The notes under the pieces are model-generated. The model saw only the letters and a list, made by a program, of their open reading frames with translations, searched no databases and was not told the DNA's origin. A stretch of 64,000 nucleotides of DNA from Chloroflexota bacterium (GTDB lineage: Bacteria > Chloroflexota > Dehalococcoidia > UBA2985): assembly GCA_016210515.1 (NCBI GenBank), contig JACQTZ010000009.1:22174-86173 (forward strand), written 5' to 3'. A program made the translations under genes and the position numbers. Positions 24,474 to 33,766 of this stretch are shown in pieces. Each line of letters opens with the position of its first letter. Position 1 is the first letter of the stretch.

Positions 24474-25133
24474 ATGAACATGAAGCTGGCCCTGCTGGTT
24501 GACTTTGATGGCACCGTAACAGAGAGGGATCTGGCTAGCACTCTCCTGGATACCTTTGCCGTGGAGGAGTGGCGCCGTTTTCAGCCCATGCTGGATGCTG
24601 GCCTCATCTCGGTCCGGGAGTGTCGCAGCCTGGAGTACTCGTGCCTGCCCAGCAAGGAAGAGGAGCTTACTCGATTCGCCGTGGAGAGGTCCGTCATACG
24701 GCCAGGGTTCGGTGAGCTGGTCAGACACTGCATGGACGAGGATATTCCCATTGCCATAGTCTCGGGGGGACTGGGCTTCTACATTCGGTCAGTTCTCTCC
24801 CACAACGGGCTGCCAGAGATACCATTCTTCAGCGCCAGGGCAGACTTTACCGTGGGCGACAAGATAAGGATGGACTATAGCGAATGCCCAGCAGTATGTG
24901 ACATAGTGGGCGCTTGCAAATGCTTCCACGCACGGAAGTACGCCGACCTGGGATTCAAGGTCGTGTTGATAGGCGATGGCTCCTCTGACATATGCGTAGC
25001 GGAGAAGGCCGACTACATCTTCGCCCGGAGGAAGCTCAAATCTCACTGCGAAGTTCGAGGGATTCCTCGCTTCCCTTTCGATGATTTCCACTCTGTGCTC
25101 ACATGGCTCAATGGGATGCACGAGCCTTCCTAG
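24474..25133 (+). CDS. HAD-superfamily IB phosphatase (MtnX/SerB-like)
   Basis: Haloacid dehalogenase-type phosphatase, about 219 residues. Motif I is DFDGTVTERD, motif II IAIVSGGLGFYI, motif III a KYADLGFK region, and motif IV VVLIGDGSSDICVAEKADYIFA. The nearest subfamily is MtnX-like (2-hydroxy-3-keto-5-methylthiopentenyl-1-phosphate phosphatase), but neighbours suggest a sugar-phosphate or glycan-related substrate. I start at the ATG at 24474; an in-frame ATG at 24393 lies in the transposon duplication. No clear ribosome binding site before either, so the insertion may have altered the 5' region. Confidence 0.82.
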   Translation: MNMKLALLVDFDGTVTERDLASTLLDTFAVEEWRRFQPMLDAGLISVRECRSLEYSCLPSKEEELTRFAVERSVIRPGFGELVRHCMDEDIPIAIVSGGLGFYIRSVLSHNGLPEIPFFSARADFTVGDKIRMDYSECPAVCDIVGACKCFHARKYADLGFKVVLIGDGSSDICVAEKADYIFARRKLKSHCEVRGIPRFPFDDFHSVLTWLNGMHEPS

Positions 25134-25164
25134 AAGCTCTCAAATGGCCTTCCATCGTGATTAG

Positions 25165-25899
25165 TTGACCTTAGCTATGTACGAGTGGGGCAAGGGAACG
25201 GCCTTGCCAAATGGCAATATCGATGGCATACTCTTCGTATTTCCTGGAACACCAAGGAGTTGTCACACGCTGAAGCGCTCCTTTGACCTGGCAATCTCAT
25301 TCATAGGCATCATGGCGGCATCGCCCCTGCTCATCCTCATCTCCATCTGGATCAAGTTGGACTCTCGGGGGCCTGTATTTTATCGTGGTGCGAGGGTCGG
25401 GCTGCACGGCAAGCCATTCCGCATCTACAAGTTCAGAAGCATGGTAATCAACGCCGAGAGGCTCGGCGGCCCCTCGACGGCAGGCGACGACCCCCGCATC
25501 ACCAGAGCCGGACTGTTCATTCGGAGGTACAAGCTCGACGAGCTGCCCCAGCTCATCAACGTCCTCAAGGGTGAGATGAGCCTGGTCGGGCCACGGCCCG
25601 AAGTCAAGTTGTACGTCGATATGTACACGGAGGAAGAGAAAGCAATCCTTGAGCTACGCCCTGGTATCACGGACTGGGCGTCCCTGTGGAACCCGGATGA
25701 GGGAGCCGTTCTTGCTGGCAGCCCTGACCCGGAGAAGACCTACCTGGAGGTCATCCGGCCTGAGAAGATACGGTTGCAGCTACGATACGCTCGTGAGCGC
25801 TCCTTCTGGGTCGACATCAAGATACTGATGGCAACCCTCTTGACGGTACTAGGGAAACAACCTAAAAACACGGTACTGGCCAGTTTGAAGCGGGATTAG
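25165..25899 (+). CDS. Undecaprenyl-phosphate sugar-1-phosphate transferase (bacterial sugar transferase family)
   Basis: Initiates a lipid-linked glycan by moving a sugar-1-phosphate onto undecaprenyl phosphate at the membrane. 244 residues: one hydrophobic segment ([25 protein letters not shown]), the [11 protein letters not shown] and YKFRSMV motifs and [24 protein letters not shown], all diagnostic for the WbaP/RfbP catalytic domain. It lacks the large N-terminal membrane half of full-length WbaP, like the small PglC-type enzymes. TTG at 25165 or ATG at 25177 are possible starts. First in a run with split transketolase and aminotransferase genes. Confidence 0.92.
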   Translation: MTLAMYEWGKGTALPNGNIDGILFVFPGTPRSCHTLKRSFDLAISFIGIMAASPLLILISIWIKLDSRGPVFYRGARVGLHGKPFRIYKFRSMVINAERLGGPSTAGDDPRITRAGLFIRRYKLDELPQLINVLKGEMSLVGPRPEVKLYVDMYTEEEKAILELRPGITDWASLWNPDEGAVLAGSPDPEKTYLEVIRPEKIRLQLRYARERSFWVDIKILMATLLTVLGKQPKNTVLASLKRD

Positions 25900-25967
25900 C
25901 ACAAGAAGCCTTCTGGTCATGCAGTCGTTGCAGGCCGATGGCAGACGGAAACCGGAGGTAGACACAG

Positions 25968-26801
25968 GTGGTGCAGTCGGGGGTAGGTATCAAAGGGCCT
26001 CAAGAGCTGGCGGCCAGGATACGCCGCCATGTGCTGCGGATGATCCACTACAGTGGAGCTTCGCACATAGGCTCATGCTACTCTATAGCCGACATATTGG
26101 CAGTCCTGTACAGCGGGGTGCTACGGGTGGACCCGGAGCGGCCTGACTGGACTGAGCGGGACCGCTTTATCCTGAGCAAGGGTCATGGCTGTGCGGCACT
26201 CTATGCGACGCTAGCTGAGCGGGGGTTTTTCCCTCGCGAATGGCTTCCCACCTTCTACCAGAACGGCTCCCAGCTCTTTGGACACATTACCCACGCTGGT
26301 ATCCCCGGAGTAGAGGCATCCTCAGGCTCACTGGGGCACGGGTTACCCATAGCATGTGGGATGGCTCTCGTCGGTAAGCGGGCTAACGCCAGCTATCGTG
26401 TTTTCACCCTGCTCAGCGACGGCGAATGCGACGAAGGTTCAAACTGGGAGGCAGCCCTGTTTGCAGGTCACCACCGTTTAGACAACCTGGTTGCCATAGT
26501 AGACTACAACAAGATCCAGAGCCTTGGGCGAGTGGAGGAGGTGTTGAATCTGGAGCCGTTACGAGCCAAGTGGGAGGCTTTTCGTTGGGCGGTCCGAGAG
26601 ATTGACGGACATGACTTCGCCGCAATAGAGGCCGCTCTTTCAAATGTCCCCATCGAAGAGGGAAAGCCCAGTTGCATAATAGCTCACACGGTGAAGGGCA
26701 AGGGCGTCAGCTTCATGGAGAACAATCTCCTCTGGCACTACCGGCCGCCCGATGCTACGGAGTATCGCCAGGCCTCCGCCGAGCTTGGTGAGACGCTATG
26801 A
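25968..26801 (+). CDS. Transketolase, N-terminal half
   Basis: Thiamine diphosphate-binding half of a split transketolase, 277 residues. Seen: HIGSCYSIADILAVLYSGVL, RDRFILSKGHGCAALYA, EASSGSLGHGLPIACGMAL, and the TPP/Mg motif SDGECDEGSNWEAALFAGHHRLDNLVAIVDYNKIQS. The GTG start follows GGAGGT by ten bases. Overlaps the C-terminal-half gene as ATGA, so the two are made together. Split transketolases often act in special sugar pathways rather than central metabolism, which fits the neighbours. Confidence 0.93.
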   Translation: MVQSGVGIKGPQELAARIRRHVLRMIHYSGASHIGSCYSIADILAVLYSGVLRVDPERPDWTERDRFILSKGHGCAALYATLAERGFFPREWLPTFYQNGSQLFGHITHAGIPGVEASSGSLGHGLPIACGMALVGKRANASYRVFTLLSDGECDEGSNWEAALFAGHHRLDNLVAIVDYNKIQSLGRVEEVLNLEPLRAKWEAFRWAVREIDGHDFAAIEAALSNVPIEEGKPSCIIAHTVKGKGVSFMENNLLWHYRPPDATEYRQASAELGETL

Positions 26802-27733
26802 GAACGGCGTTTATTCGGGCGTTGGAGGAGATGGCTGAAAAAGACGATCGGGTTACGCTGATAGTCGGCGACCTGGGCTTTGGAGTGATCGAAACCTTTG
26901 CTCGGCGCTTCCCCCAACGCTATCTCAACGCAGGGGTCGCCGAACAGAACATGACAGGCATTGCCGCGGGAATGGCTCTCATGGGCAAGGTGGTATTCAC
27001 CTACTCCATAGGCAACTTCCCCACGCTGCGTTGCCTGGAGCAGGTGCGCAACGACGTTTGCTATCATAACGCCAACGTGAAAATTGTCGTTGTGGGCGGT
27101 GGCCTGGCTTACGGGTCGCTGGGAATGACCCACCATGCAACGGAGGACATAGCCATCATGCGCGCCCTTCCCAACATGGTAGTTATATCCCCATGTGATC
27201 CCGTTGAGGCCGCGGCGGCGACTCGCGCCGTTGTACAGTGGCCAGGACCGTGCTACCTGCGGCTCGGTCGCGCTGGCGAACCAACCGTTCACCAAACGCC
27301 CATCAACTTCCAGATTGGCAGAGCAATCCAGGTGACCGACGGCGATGACCTGACCCTTATAGCGACTGGCGGTATCATTACGACGGCAATTGCCGCTGCG
27401 AATCGGCTTCTTGAACAGGGCATATCCACGCGAGTCCTTAGCATGCACACGATAAAGCCCCTGGATGCCGATGCGGTGCTCGCGGCTGCTCGTGAGACGT
27501 CCGCGGTGGCCACCATCGAGGAGCACAGCATCATAGGTGGCCTTGGCAGCGCGGTGGCCCAGGTGCTGGCTGAGGCCGATGGCCCAAAGGTGCCATTCAC
27601 CACGATGGGGCTACAATCCGCTTTCGCCAAAGTCGCCGGAGACCAAACGTATCTGAGGGAAAGCTCGGGGTTATCAATTGAAGCAGTCACCAACCGACTG
27701 CTGAAGCTGGTAGCCAGAAGGAGCCACGCCTGA
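26798..27733 (+). CDS. Transketolase, C-terminal half
   Basis: Pyrimidine-binding and C-terminal domains of the split transketolase, 311 residues. The catalytic glutamate is in NAGVAEQNMTGIAAGMALMGKVVFTYSI; MTHHATEDIAIMRALPNMVV and the C-terminal EEHSIIGGLGSAVAQVL are typical for transketolase/DXS-type partners. ATG overlaps the N-half stop by four bases. Confidence 0.93.
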   Translation: MRTAFIRALEEMAEKDDRVTLIVGDLGFGVIETFARRFPQRYLNAGVAEQNMTGIAAGMALMGKVVFTYSIGNFPTLRCLEQVRNDVCYHNANVKIVVVGGGLAYGSLGMTHHATEDIAIMRALPNMVVISPCDPVEAAAATRAVVQWPGPCYLRLGRAGEPTVHQTPINFQIGRAIQVTDGDDLTLIATGGIITTAIAAANRLLEQGISTRVLSMHTIKPLDADAVLAAARETSAVATIEEHSIIGGLGSAVAQVLAEADGPKVPFTTMGLQSAFAKVAGDQTYLRESSGLSIEAVTNRLLKLVARRSHA

Positions 27734-27785
27734 ACACGGGGCGATTGTGTATGTCTTGTAGAGAGCTAGGAAAAGGAGAACATCC

Positions 27786-28895
27786 ATGACGACATGGAAG
27801 GTCCGGTACATAGACTACCCCTCGCACTACGGAAAGATGAGGAAGGAGCTCCTGGAGACCATCGATAGAACCCTGTCCCGGGGCGACGTGATGCTCCGCC
27901 AGCAGCTGGAGGACTTCGAGACGAACTTCGCCAGTTTCATCGGCGTCAAGCACGCGGTGGGCGTGAGCAACTGCACAGATGCCATGCACCTGTCCCTGCG
28001 CGCCGCAGGAATCGGCCCTGGCGATGAGGTAATCACCGTGTCCCACACCATGGTGGCCACTGCCGCCGCCATACATCACGCCGGTGCAACGCCGGTTCTG
28101 GTGGACATAGGCGAGGACCACAACATGGACGTGAGCTGTGTCGAGCCGGCCATCACTCCCCGCACCAAGGCCATAATGCCCGTGCATCTCAATGGCAGAG
28201 TGTGTGACATGGGCCAGCTCATGTCCCTTGCCAATGCATATGGGCTCCTGGTAGTTGAAGACGCTGCCCAGGCCATCGGGGCGTCTTTCCATGGAACCAA
28301 AGCCGGGGCCTTCGGCCTAGCGGGATGCTTCAGCTTCTACCCCGCCAAGCTCCTGGGCGCGTTCGGCGATGGCGGGGCGGTAGCTACCAACGACGGCGAG
28401 ATTGCAGAGAAGATCACCCTTCTCCGCAACCACGGGCGCAAGCCAGATGGAGAGGTTGCGGGCTGGTCCTTCAACTGCCGCCTGGACAACCTTCATGCCG
28501 CCATGCTAGACGTCAAGCTCAGGCAGGTGCCAGGCTGGATAGCCAGAAGGAGGGAGATCGCCCGCGCCTATCAAGACGGGCTTGGACACCTGACGCAAGT
28601 GCTCCTGCCCCCGCCTCCCCTGGATGAAGGCCCCTACTTCGACGTGTACCAGAACTACGAGATCGAGGCCGAGAGGGTGGATGAGCTGCGCGCTCATCTG
28701 ACCGCCCAGGGCGTCGAGACCATGATTCCCTGGGGCGGTAAGGGGGTACACCAGTTCCAGGCCCTGGGCCTGACCCATTACAGGCTGCCAAGAACAGAGA
28801 GTATGTTCAAAGGCGCGCTGATGTTGCCCATGCACCCCGACCTGTCCGATGAGCACGTGGAGTACGTCATCGAAGCCGTACGAGGTTTTTACTAG
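27786..28895 (+). CDS. DegT/DnrJ/EryC1/StrS-family aminotransferase
   Basis: PLP enzyme that aminates a keto sugar or cyclitol. 369 residues. Seen: GVSNCTDAMHLSLRAAGIGPGDEVITVSHT, VEDAAQAIGASF, and CFSFYPAKLLGAFGDGGAV with the PLP lysine K188. ATG behind AAAGGAGAA. Together with the upstream transketolase halves it suggests assembly of an unusual amino sugar or aminocyclitol for a surface molecule; the actual product cannot be told. Confidence 0.93.
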   Translation: MTTWKVRYIDYPSHYGKMRKELLETIDRTLSRGDVMLRQQLEDFETNFASFIGVKHAVGVSNCTDAMHLSLRAAGIGPGDEVITVSHTMVATAAAIHHAGATPVLVDIGEDHNMDVSCVEPAITPRTKAIMPVHLNGRVCDMGQLMSLANAYGLLVVEDAAQAIGASFHGTKAGAFGLAGCFSFYPAKLLGAFGDGGAVATNDGEIAEKITLLRNHGRKPDGEVAGWSFNCRLDNLHAAMLDVKLRQVPGWIARRREIARAYQDGLGHLTQVLLPPPPLDEGPYFDVYQNYEIEAERVDELRAHLTAQGVETMIPWGGKGVHQFQALGLTHYRLPRTESMFKGALMLPMHPDLSDEHVEYVIEAVRGFY

Positions 28896-29060
28896 GCCGC
28901 TCTCAGAAATGAGGATACTATTCCTTTGTCACCCTGAGCAAAGCGAAGGGTCTAGATTCTTCAGTCGTCCCGATGTGTCGGGGCTCCCTCAGAATGACAT
29001 GGTATATTCGGAACCAAGCAAAAGGCCCTTGCCCAGCGCTATTACACCACGGGAGATTCA
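28896..29060. repeat. Dispersed repeat between aminotransferase and methyltransferase genes
   Basis: Contains 'ttgtcaccctgagcaaagcgaag', 'ctagattcttcagtcgtcccgatgtgtcgggg' and 'ctcagaatgacatgg', the standard parts of the dispersed family. Confidence 0.7.
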
Positions 29061-29870
29061 ATGCCCGCAGAGTACACAGCAGTAACGGAGAACCCGGGCG
29101 ACCTTATAACCAGCGAGGCACTGCAAATGGTGGTGACCCGCTACTCTCTGGCCACCCAGCACTCCCAGGACAGGGACGTGCTGGAGGTGGGCTGCGGCCC
29201 AGGGGTAGGGCTGGGATACCTGGCGCAAAAGGCACGGCGTGTGGTCGGCGGCGACTTCGACGCGAACATGATTAGAGCGGCCCAGCACACCTACCGGGGA
29301 AGGGTGGGAGTCGTGCACCTGGACGCCCATGCCCTACCCTTCGCCGACCGCAGCTTTGACGTGGCCCTTCTTTACGAAGCCATCTACTACCTGCCGGAGC
29401 CAGGCAGGTTCCTGGACGAATGTAAGCGGGTGCTGAGGGAGCACGGGATGCTCATCGTGTGCACGGCCAACAAAAGCTGGTCGGACTTTAACCCAAGTCC
29501 CTTCAGCACCGCCTACCACTCCGCGCCTGAGCTGTTCGCCCTCCTCACAGAGCACGGGTTCCAGACGGAGCTCTTCGGGGCGTTCCCCACCACCACAGAC
29601 TCCCTCTCCCGAAAGGCGGTCTCTCTGATCAAACGCACCGCCGTCTATTTCCATCTCATCCCAAAGAGCATGAAGGGCAAAGAGTGGCTCAAACGGATTT
29701 TCTACGGAAGGCTCGTTCCCCTGCCAGCAGAGCTGAGTCCAGAGCCTGCCCAGGGGTTGCCAGAGGGCCAGGCCGAGCCAGGGGCGCTGATGCCCATTTC
29801 AGTCGAAGCACCCACCGGCCGGTTCAAGGTGCTGTATGCCGTGGGGCGTCTCCCACACGCATCCCGTTAA
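29061..29870 (+). CDS. SAM-dependent methyltransferase
   Basis: Class I methyltransferase, 269 residues. SAM-binding motif I is VLEVGCGPGVGLGYL, followed by VVGGDFDANMI, the acidic motif LDAHALPFADRSFDVALLYEAIYYL, and LREHGMLIVCTANKSW. The C-terminal third (GKEWLKRIFYGRLVPLPAEL) is similar to methyltransferases found with polysaccharide genes. ATG after GGGAG. Substrate unknown; the position suggests the same glycan/lipid pathway as the upstream cluster. Confidence 0.85.
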   Translation: MPAEYTAVTENPGDLITSEALQMVVTRYSLATQHSQDRDVLEVGCGPGVGLGYLAQKARRVVGGDFDANMIRAAQHTYRGRVGVVHLDAHALPFADRSFDVALLYEAIYYLPEPGRFLDECKRVLREHGMLIVCTANKSWSDFNPSPFSTAYHSAPELFALLTEHGFQTELFGAFPTTTDSLSRKAVSLIKRTAVYFHLIPKSMKGKEWLKRIFYGRLVPLPAELSPEPAQGLPEGQAEPGALMPISVEAPTGRFKVLYAVGRLPHASR

Positions 29871-30143
29871 GACTGTACCCGCTATCATTAGTCGTCGCAC
29901 ACGCAGAAGCACCCCACCCCTCTCACCATGAGCTTGTCGAAGGGTGAGTCGCTCATGGTTCCCTTCGGCCCTTCGGCCTTGCTCAGGACATGCTTCGCTC
30001 AGAGCCTGCGCTGAGTTTAACGAAGGGGTAAACCAGGTCCGATTCCACTCCGTATGGAACGGAGTGGAATCGGGGCTTACCACGAGCGGTTGATTATGAC
30101 GCCCTTTTTTACAAGTAAGTACCAGCTAACCTCCCGACGCGGC
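29871..30143. repeat. Dispersed repeat with 12-bp-arm palindrome
   Basis: A hairpin pairs GATTCCACTCCG at 30041-30052 with CGGAGTGGAATC at 30060-30071. Also present are 'ccatgagcttgtcgaagggtgag' and 'ccacgagcggttgat' pieces, the latter recurring near 59057. No gene seen. Confidence 0.75.
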
Positions 30144-31544
30144 TCAGTCCACCCTACGCAGTGCCGAAACTTTTGCGCCTACCCCCATCGTTCCTGCTAT
30201 CATGAGAGCGCCGAAGACGACCACGGCCAAAGGCCCACCAATGAGTGCTATGGTGAAACCTGCCACCGAGCCGCCCAGGGTTGTAAACCCCCGGTCCAGG
30301 GATTGGATGCTGAACACCCGCCCACGGACCTCGTTGGGAGTAATCTCAAACAGGATGGCGTTTTTCAGGGTGTTCATGGTGGTCTGGCCCAGGCCTATAA
30401 GGATAATCATGACGGCGGGCAGGAGTGCTATTGTTGCGCCCCAGACCACCGATACGGGAAGAACGGAGGTCAGGCCCAATCCTACCAGGGCAAACCCCAT
30501 CAGCACCATGCCCACCAGGATTATTATGCCCCGGTGCCGCAGGCGCGTCCCAAAGGTGGCCAGGAACAGGGCGCCGACCAGAGAGCCTACACCCGATAAG
30601 GCCATGAGCAATCCCATGCCTTCGGCACCGATTTTCATTACCTCCAAGGCCAACCAGGGCACGAAGACCTGGTTGTACGGCATGGCGAAGAGGGCCAGCA
30701 CTCCGAAGAGGGCCAGGATGCCTATGATCACCGGCCTGCGCCAGGCGAAACGGAACCCCTCCATCATGGTGGCGAGCCAGGGTTCCGCCGTCCGGGCAAC
30801 ACGCCCCTCCGGCGGCACCCTGAGCAGGTAGGTGGCAGTCACAGCGATAACGTATGTGATGGCCCCCACCAGGTACACGCCTCCAAAGGCGCGAGGGTCT
30901 TTATCCTCAAAGCTAAAGGCAAAGGCCCAGCCGGCGATGAGGAAACCTGCGACCGAGGCAGCCAGGATGCGGACCATCTGCATACTCCCCTGGTTAAGGG
31001 CTACAGCATTGACCAGGAGCCTGGGCGGCACCATGGCTGGCAGCAGGGCCTGGCGGGCCGGCTGGTCAAAGGCGTTGGCCAGGCTTTTCAGGATGGCGGT
31101 GACGTAGACGTGCCACATCTCCACGGTCCCGGTGACGATAAGCACTGCAAAAGCGACATTGAGGACCAGGCTAGTGCCCTTGGAGATGAGCATCAGGAGA
31201 CGGCGGTCAAAGCGGTCCGCCAGCACGCCTGCGAAAGGAGCCAGGAGTGTCATGGGCAGGCCTCGTGCCAGGGCTATGAGGCCCAACTGGACGGCGGAGC
31301 CGGTCATGGCTATCACCAGGGCGGGCCGGGCTATCATGTCCATCCACAGGGAAAGGGAGTTGCTCATCTGGCCCAACCACAGGAATACGAAGTTCCTGTA
31401 GGCCAGCGATTGGAAGGTGGGAGGGAGCCAGTGGGGCGGCGCCTTCCACTGCGTTTGCGTCGTGGAGACAGTCGCGGTTTCCACGCGGCCGTCCTCCTTC
31501 CCAAGGGTTGTGTCCTGTCCCGTTCTGGTGCTTTCGTGCATCAT
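30144..31544 (-). CDS. MFS transporter (EntS/MFS_3-like)
   Basis: Major facilitator exporter, 466 residues, 12 predicted helices. N-terminal YRNFVFLWLGQMSNSLSLWM and the loop 2-3 motif PFAGVLADRFDRR are as in MFS_3 efflux proteins; a loop 8-9 counterpart reads LVGALFLATFGTRLRHR. Last gene of a MarR-MFS-MFS minus-strand operon; 35 bases lie between it and the previous MFS gene. Substrate unknown; drug or small-molecule efflux is likely for the family. Confidence 0.88.
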   Translation of the reverse strand: MMHESTRTGQDTTLGKEDGRVETATVSTTQTQWKAPPHWLPPTFQSLAYRNFVFLWLGQMSNSLSLWMDMIARPALVIAMTGSAVQLGLIALARGLPMTLLAPFAGVLADRFDRRLLMLISKGTSLVLNVAFAVLIVTGTVEMWHVYVTAILKSLANAFDQPARQALLPAMVPPRLLVNAVALNQGSMQMVRILAASVAGFLIAGWAFAFSFEDKDPRAFGGVYLVGAITYVIAVTATYLLRVPPEGRVARTAEPWLATMMEGFRFAWRRPVIIGILALFGVLALFAMPYNQVFVPWLALEVMKIGAEGMGLLMALSGVGSLVGALFLATFGTRLRHRGIIILVGMVLMGFALVGLGLTSVLPVSVVWGATIALLPAVMIILIGLGQTTMNTLKNAILFEITPNEVRGRVFSIQSLDRGFTTLGGSVAGFTIALIGGPLAVVVFGALMIAGTMGVGAKVSALRRVD

Positions 31545-31579
31545 GGTAACTATTCAGTTCCTTTCGGTAGTAGGGTGTG

Positions 31580-33001
31580 CTAGTCCAGCTTGCGCAGCCT
31601 GGGGATGAAGGCAATGGCGAACACGCAGAAGACGGCTAGCATCGCCGCCATCCCGCCGATGGTCGCACGGACTCCTATCTCATCCGACATGATTCCAGCG
31701 ATGAAAACTCCCAGACTGGTAAGACCGAAGTCCATCATGTAGAGGGCCATCACCCGGCCGCGATACTCGTCCTGTACGTAGTACTGGAGCAGGGCGTTGG
31801 CCAGGGTCATTCGGGCCGTCTGGCCTATGCCTACGACCACAATGAACCCCAGGGCCAGGGGCCAGGCTTGAGATGGAAACCAGTAGCTGGAGAAGGAGAA
31901 TCCCACCAGGGCCAGTCCCAGGAGGAGGCTGCCCCACAGGAACATGACCCCTCGCCTCTTGTTGGGCAGGGAGGCAAAAACCAGGGAGGCAACCAGGGCG
32001 CCAACGCCCGAGACGCTCAGGAGCACACCCATCCCTCCAGCCCCCACCTTGAAAATGTCCTTGGTGAAAACCGGCAATAGCTGCGAGTAGGGCATAGAGA
32101 GGAATACAACAACGAAGGTTACGCCCAGGATGATGAGCAGAGTGGCCTCGTGGCGGACATACACCAGGCCCTCTTTTATGTCTACCAGTGCCCCCCGACC
32201 TCTGAGGCTCATGGTGCCTGTGCGTGGCATGAGGAATGCGAAGGTCGCCGCCACAAGGTACATGGCCGTCATAAAGAAGTAGGCCGCTTCATAGCCGAAC
32301 AACTCAATGATGAAGCCGGAGATCGCGGGCATCACCAGACGGTTGATGTTCATCTCCAGATTGCCCAGGGCCACGGCGTTCATGAGCTGCTCTCGTCCAA
32401 CGATCTCGGGGATTATGGCCTGTCGAGAGGGCATCATGATGCCCTGGAAGGTCCCTTTGACAAAAGCCGCTACTACCAGGACCCACCAGCGGTTAGGTTG
32501 CTCCACGCCTATGAAGCCGATGGCAAGAAACAGGCCAATTCCGCCGGTTATTGCAGCCGAACCTAACATGCCCCCTATGAGGACGTACTTCTTCTGAACC
32601 CGGTCGGCCAGGACTCCCCCAAAGAGGGAGAAGAAGAGCTGGGGAAGGGAGGCGGCCAGGGTCATCACCCCCAGGATGGTACCTGACCCCGTCATATCGT
32701 AGACCAAGAGGGAGCGGGCCAGCATCTCCATGTTCATGGCGGCCATCTGGCCTGCCATGGCTCCGTAGTAGAGCAGGAAGACTCGATTCTTAAAAGAGGC
32801 AAAGGTGTTCAGGTTGCGCAAAGTGCTCAAAGAAACGGGAGCTGCGCCTCCTCCCCCATGCCCCATGCCGCCCATCTCCATGCCTGGGCCACTACCCATC
32901 GGCCGGCCGTCATTGCTCCCTTGGGGAACCCCGTCCTTGGGCACAATGATTGGGTTTGCTGCTATCTCCTTTGTTGCCTCGTCTCGGATGGGCGGTTGCA
33001 T
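31580..33001 (-). CDS. MFS transporter with Met/His/Gly-rich N-terminus
   Basis: 473 residues, 12 helices, similar in type to its downstream neighbour: YYGAMAGQMAAMNMEMLARSLLVY and LFGGVLADRVQKK are recognisable. The cytosolic N-terminus before helix 1 is unusual: a stretch of Met, His and Gly (PGMEMGGMGHGGGG). Such runs can bind copper, but this is inference only. The ATG at 33001 has GAGGAG six bases upstream; a TTG one codon earlier is less likely. Follows the MarR-type gene by about 90 bases. Confidence 0.87.
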   Translation of the reverse strand: MQPPIRDEATKEIAANPIIVPKDGVPQGSNDGRPMGSGPGMEMGGMGHGGGGAAPVSLSTLRNLNTFASFKNRVFLLYYGAMAGQMAAMNMEMLARSLLVYDMTGSGTILGVMTLAASLPQLFFSLFGGVLADRVQKKYVLIGGMLGSAAITGGIGLFLAIGFIGVEQPNRWWVLVVAAFVKGTFQGIMMPSRQAIIPEIVGREQLMNAVALGNLEMNINRLVMPAISGFIIELFGYEAAYFFMTAMYLVAATFAFLMPRTGTMSLRGRGALVDIKEGLVYVRHEATLLIILGVTFVVVFLSMPYSQLLPVFTKDIFKVGAGGMGVLLSVSGVGALVASLVFASLPNKRRGVMFLWGSLLLGLALVGFSFSSYWFPSQAWPLALGFIVVVGIGQTARMTLANALLQYYVQDEYRGRVMALYMMDFGLTSLGVFIAGIMSDEIGVRATIGGMAAMLAVFCVFAIAFIPRLRKLD

Positions 33002-33088
33002 CAATGACTCCTCATGGTGATATTCATTTCAACTATTGAACATAGACATGGATTGGATTGTCTTTTGTGAGAGCACGGGACACACTAA

Positions 33089-33601
33089 CTAGCGACGCAC
33101 GGTATCTACCGTGAGGGACTCTGGAGCAGGCGTCCCCCGCCGGATGGCGCTGCGGACCAGCTCCATGGCCTTGCACACCTTTTTCAGCTCGGCCTGAGAG
33201 AGGGGTGCTAGCCTTTCCTCCCACCGGGAACGCCGTGCAGCCGAGAGCCGTTGAGCCAACTCTTTCCCCTTTTCTGTCAGGGCACATAGCACCGAGCGAC
33301 GGTCGTCCGGGTCAGGCCAGCGACTCACCAGGTCTTTCTCCACCAGACGGTCCACCAGCCCGGTGGCCCTGGACACGGATACGTCCAGGGCAGAGGCCAG
33401 CCTGCTCATGCGGAGGGACCCCTCTTGAAGTATAAGAAAGAGCGCTCGGATCTGCGGCGTGCTCAGGTCCAGGGTGAGCCACTCCGGCGAAATTGTGTAT
33501 GGACCGGAGCTGGTGACCTCCGCGAGGATGTCCACAGCCTGTTTTAGCAGGTGCTCTCTGGATATCTGTATGTCAGATGGGAGTGCTTGTGATTTACTCA
33601 A
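33089..33601 (-). CDS. MarR-family transcriptional regulator
   Basis: Winged-helix regulator. LDLSTPQIRALFLILQEGSLRMSRLASALDVSVSRATGLVDRLVEKDLVSRWPDPDDRRSVLCALTEKGKEL is a full MarR recognition and wing region. The start is uncertain: TTG at 33601 gives about 170 residues, normal for MarR; the frame remains open upstream to 33667 but that part overlaps AT-rich repeated DNA. It leads the operon with two MFS genes and probably represses it in response to a ligand. Confidence 0.87.
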   Translation of the reverse strand: MSKSQALPSDIQISREHLLKQAVDILAEVTSSGPYTISPEWLTLDLSTPQIRALFLILQEGSLRMSRLASALDVSVSRATGLVDRLVEKDLVSRWPDPDDRRSVLCALTEKGKELAQRLSAARRSRWEERLAPLSQAELKKVCKAMELVRSAIRRGTPAPESLTVDTVRR

Positions 33602-33633
33602 GATTTCACAATACCTAGATATTTCAAGATTTC
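33598..33633. promoter_or_regulatory. Possible MarR operator region (repeated TCAAGATTTC)
   Basis: TCAAGATTTC occurs at 33598-33607 and again at 33624-33633, in an AT-rich stretch between the MarR-type gene and the divergent MoaD-like gene. Period 26 bases. A likely site for autoregulation, but no experiment supports it. Confidence 0.4.
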
Positions 33634-33766
33634 TGGAAATTCTACAAGTCTTGTAACACGTTGTCAAGGGGTGTTGGAGGATCGGTTGCTGGATTGGTCG
33701 GAGCCTGCTTCTCTGTGGTACATTATCATGGGTGAGATTAACAAAGGGTACGAGGGAAAGGCAGCT

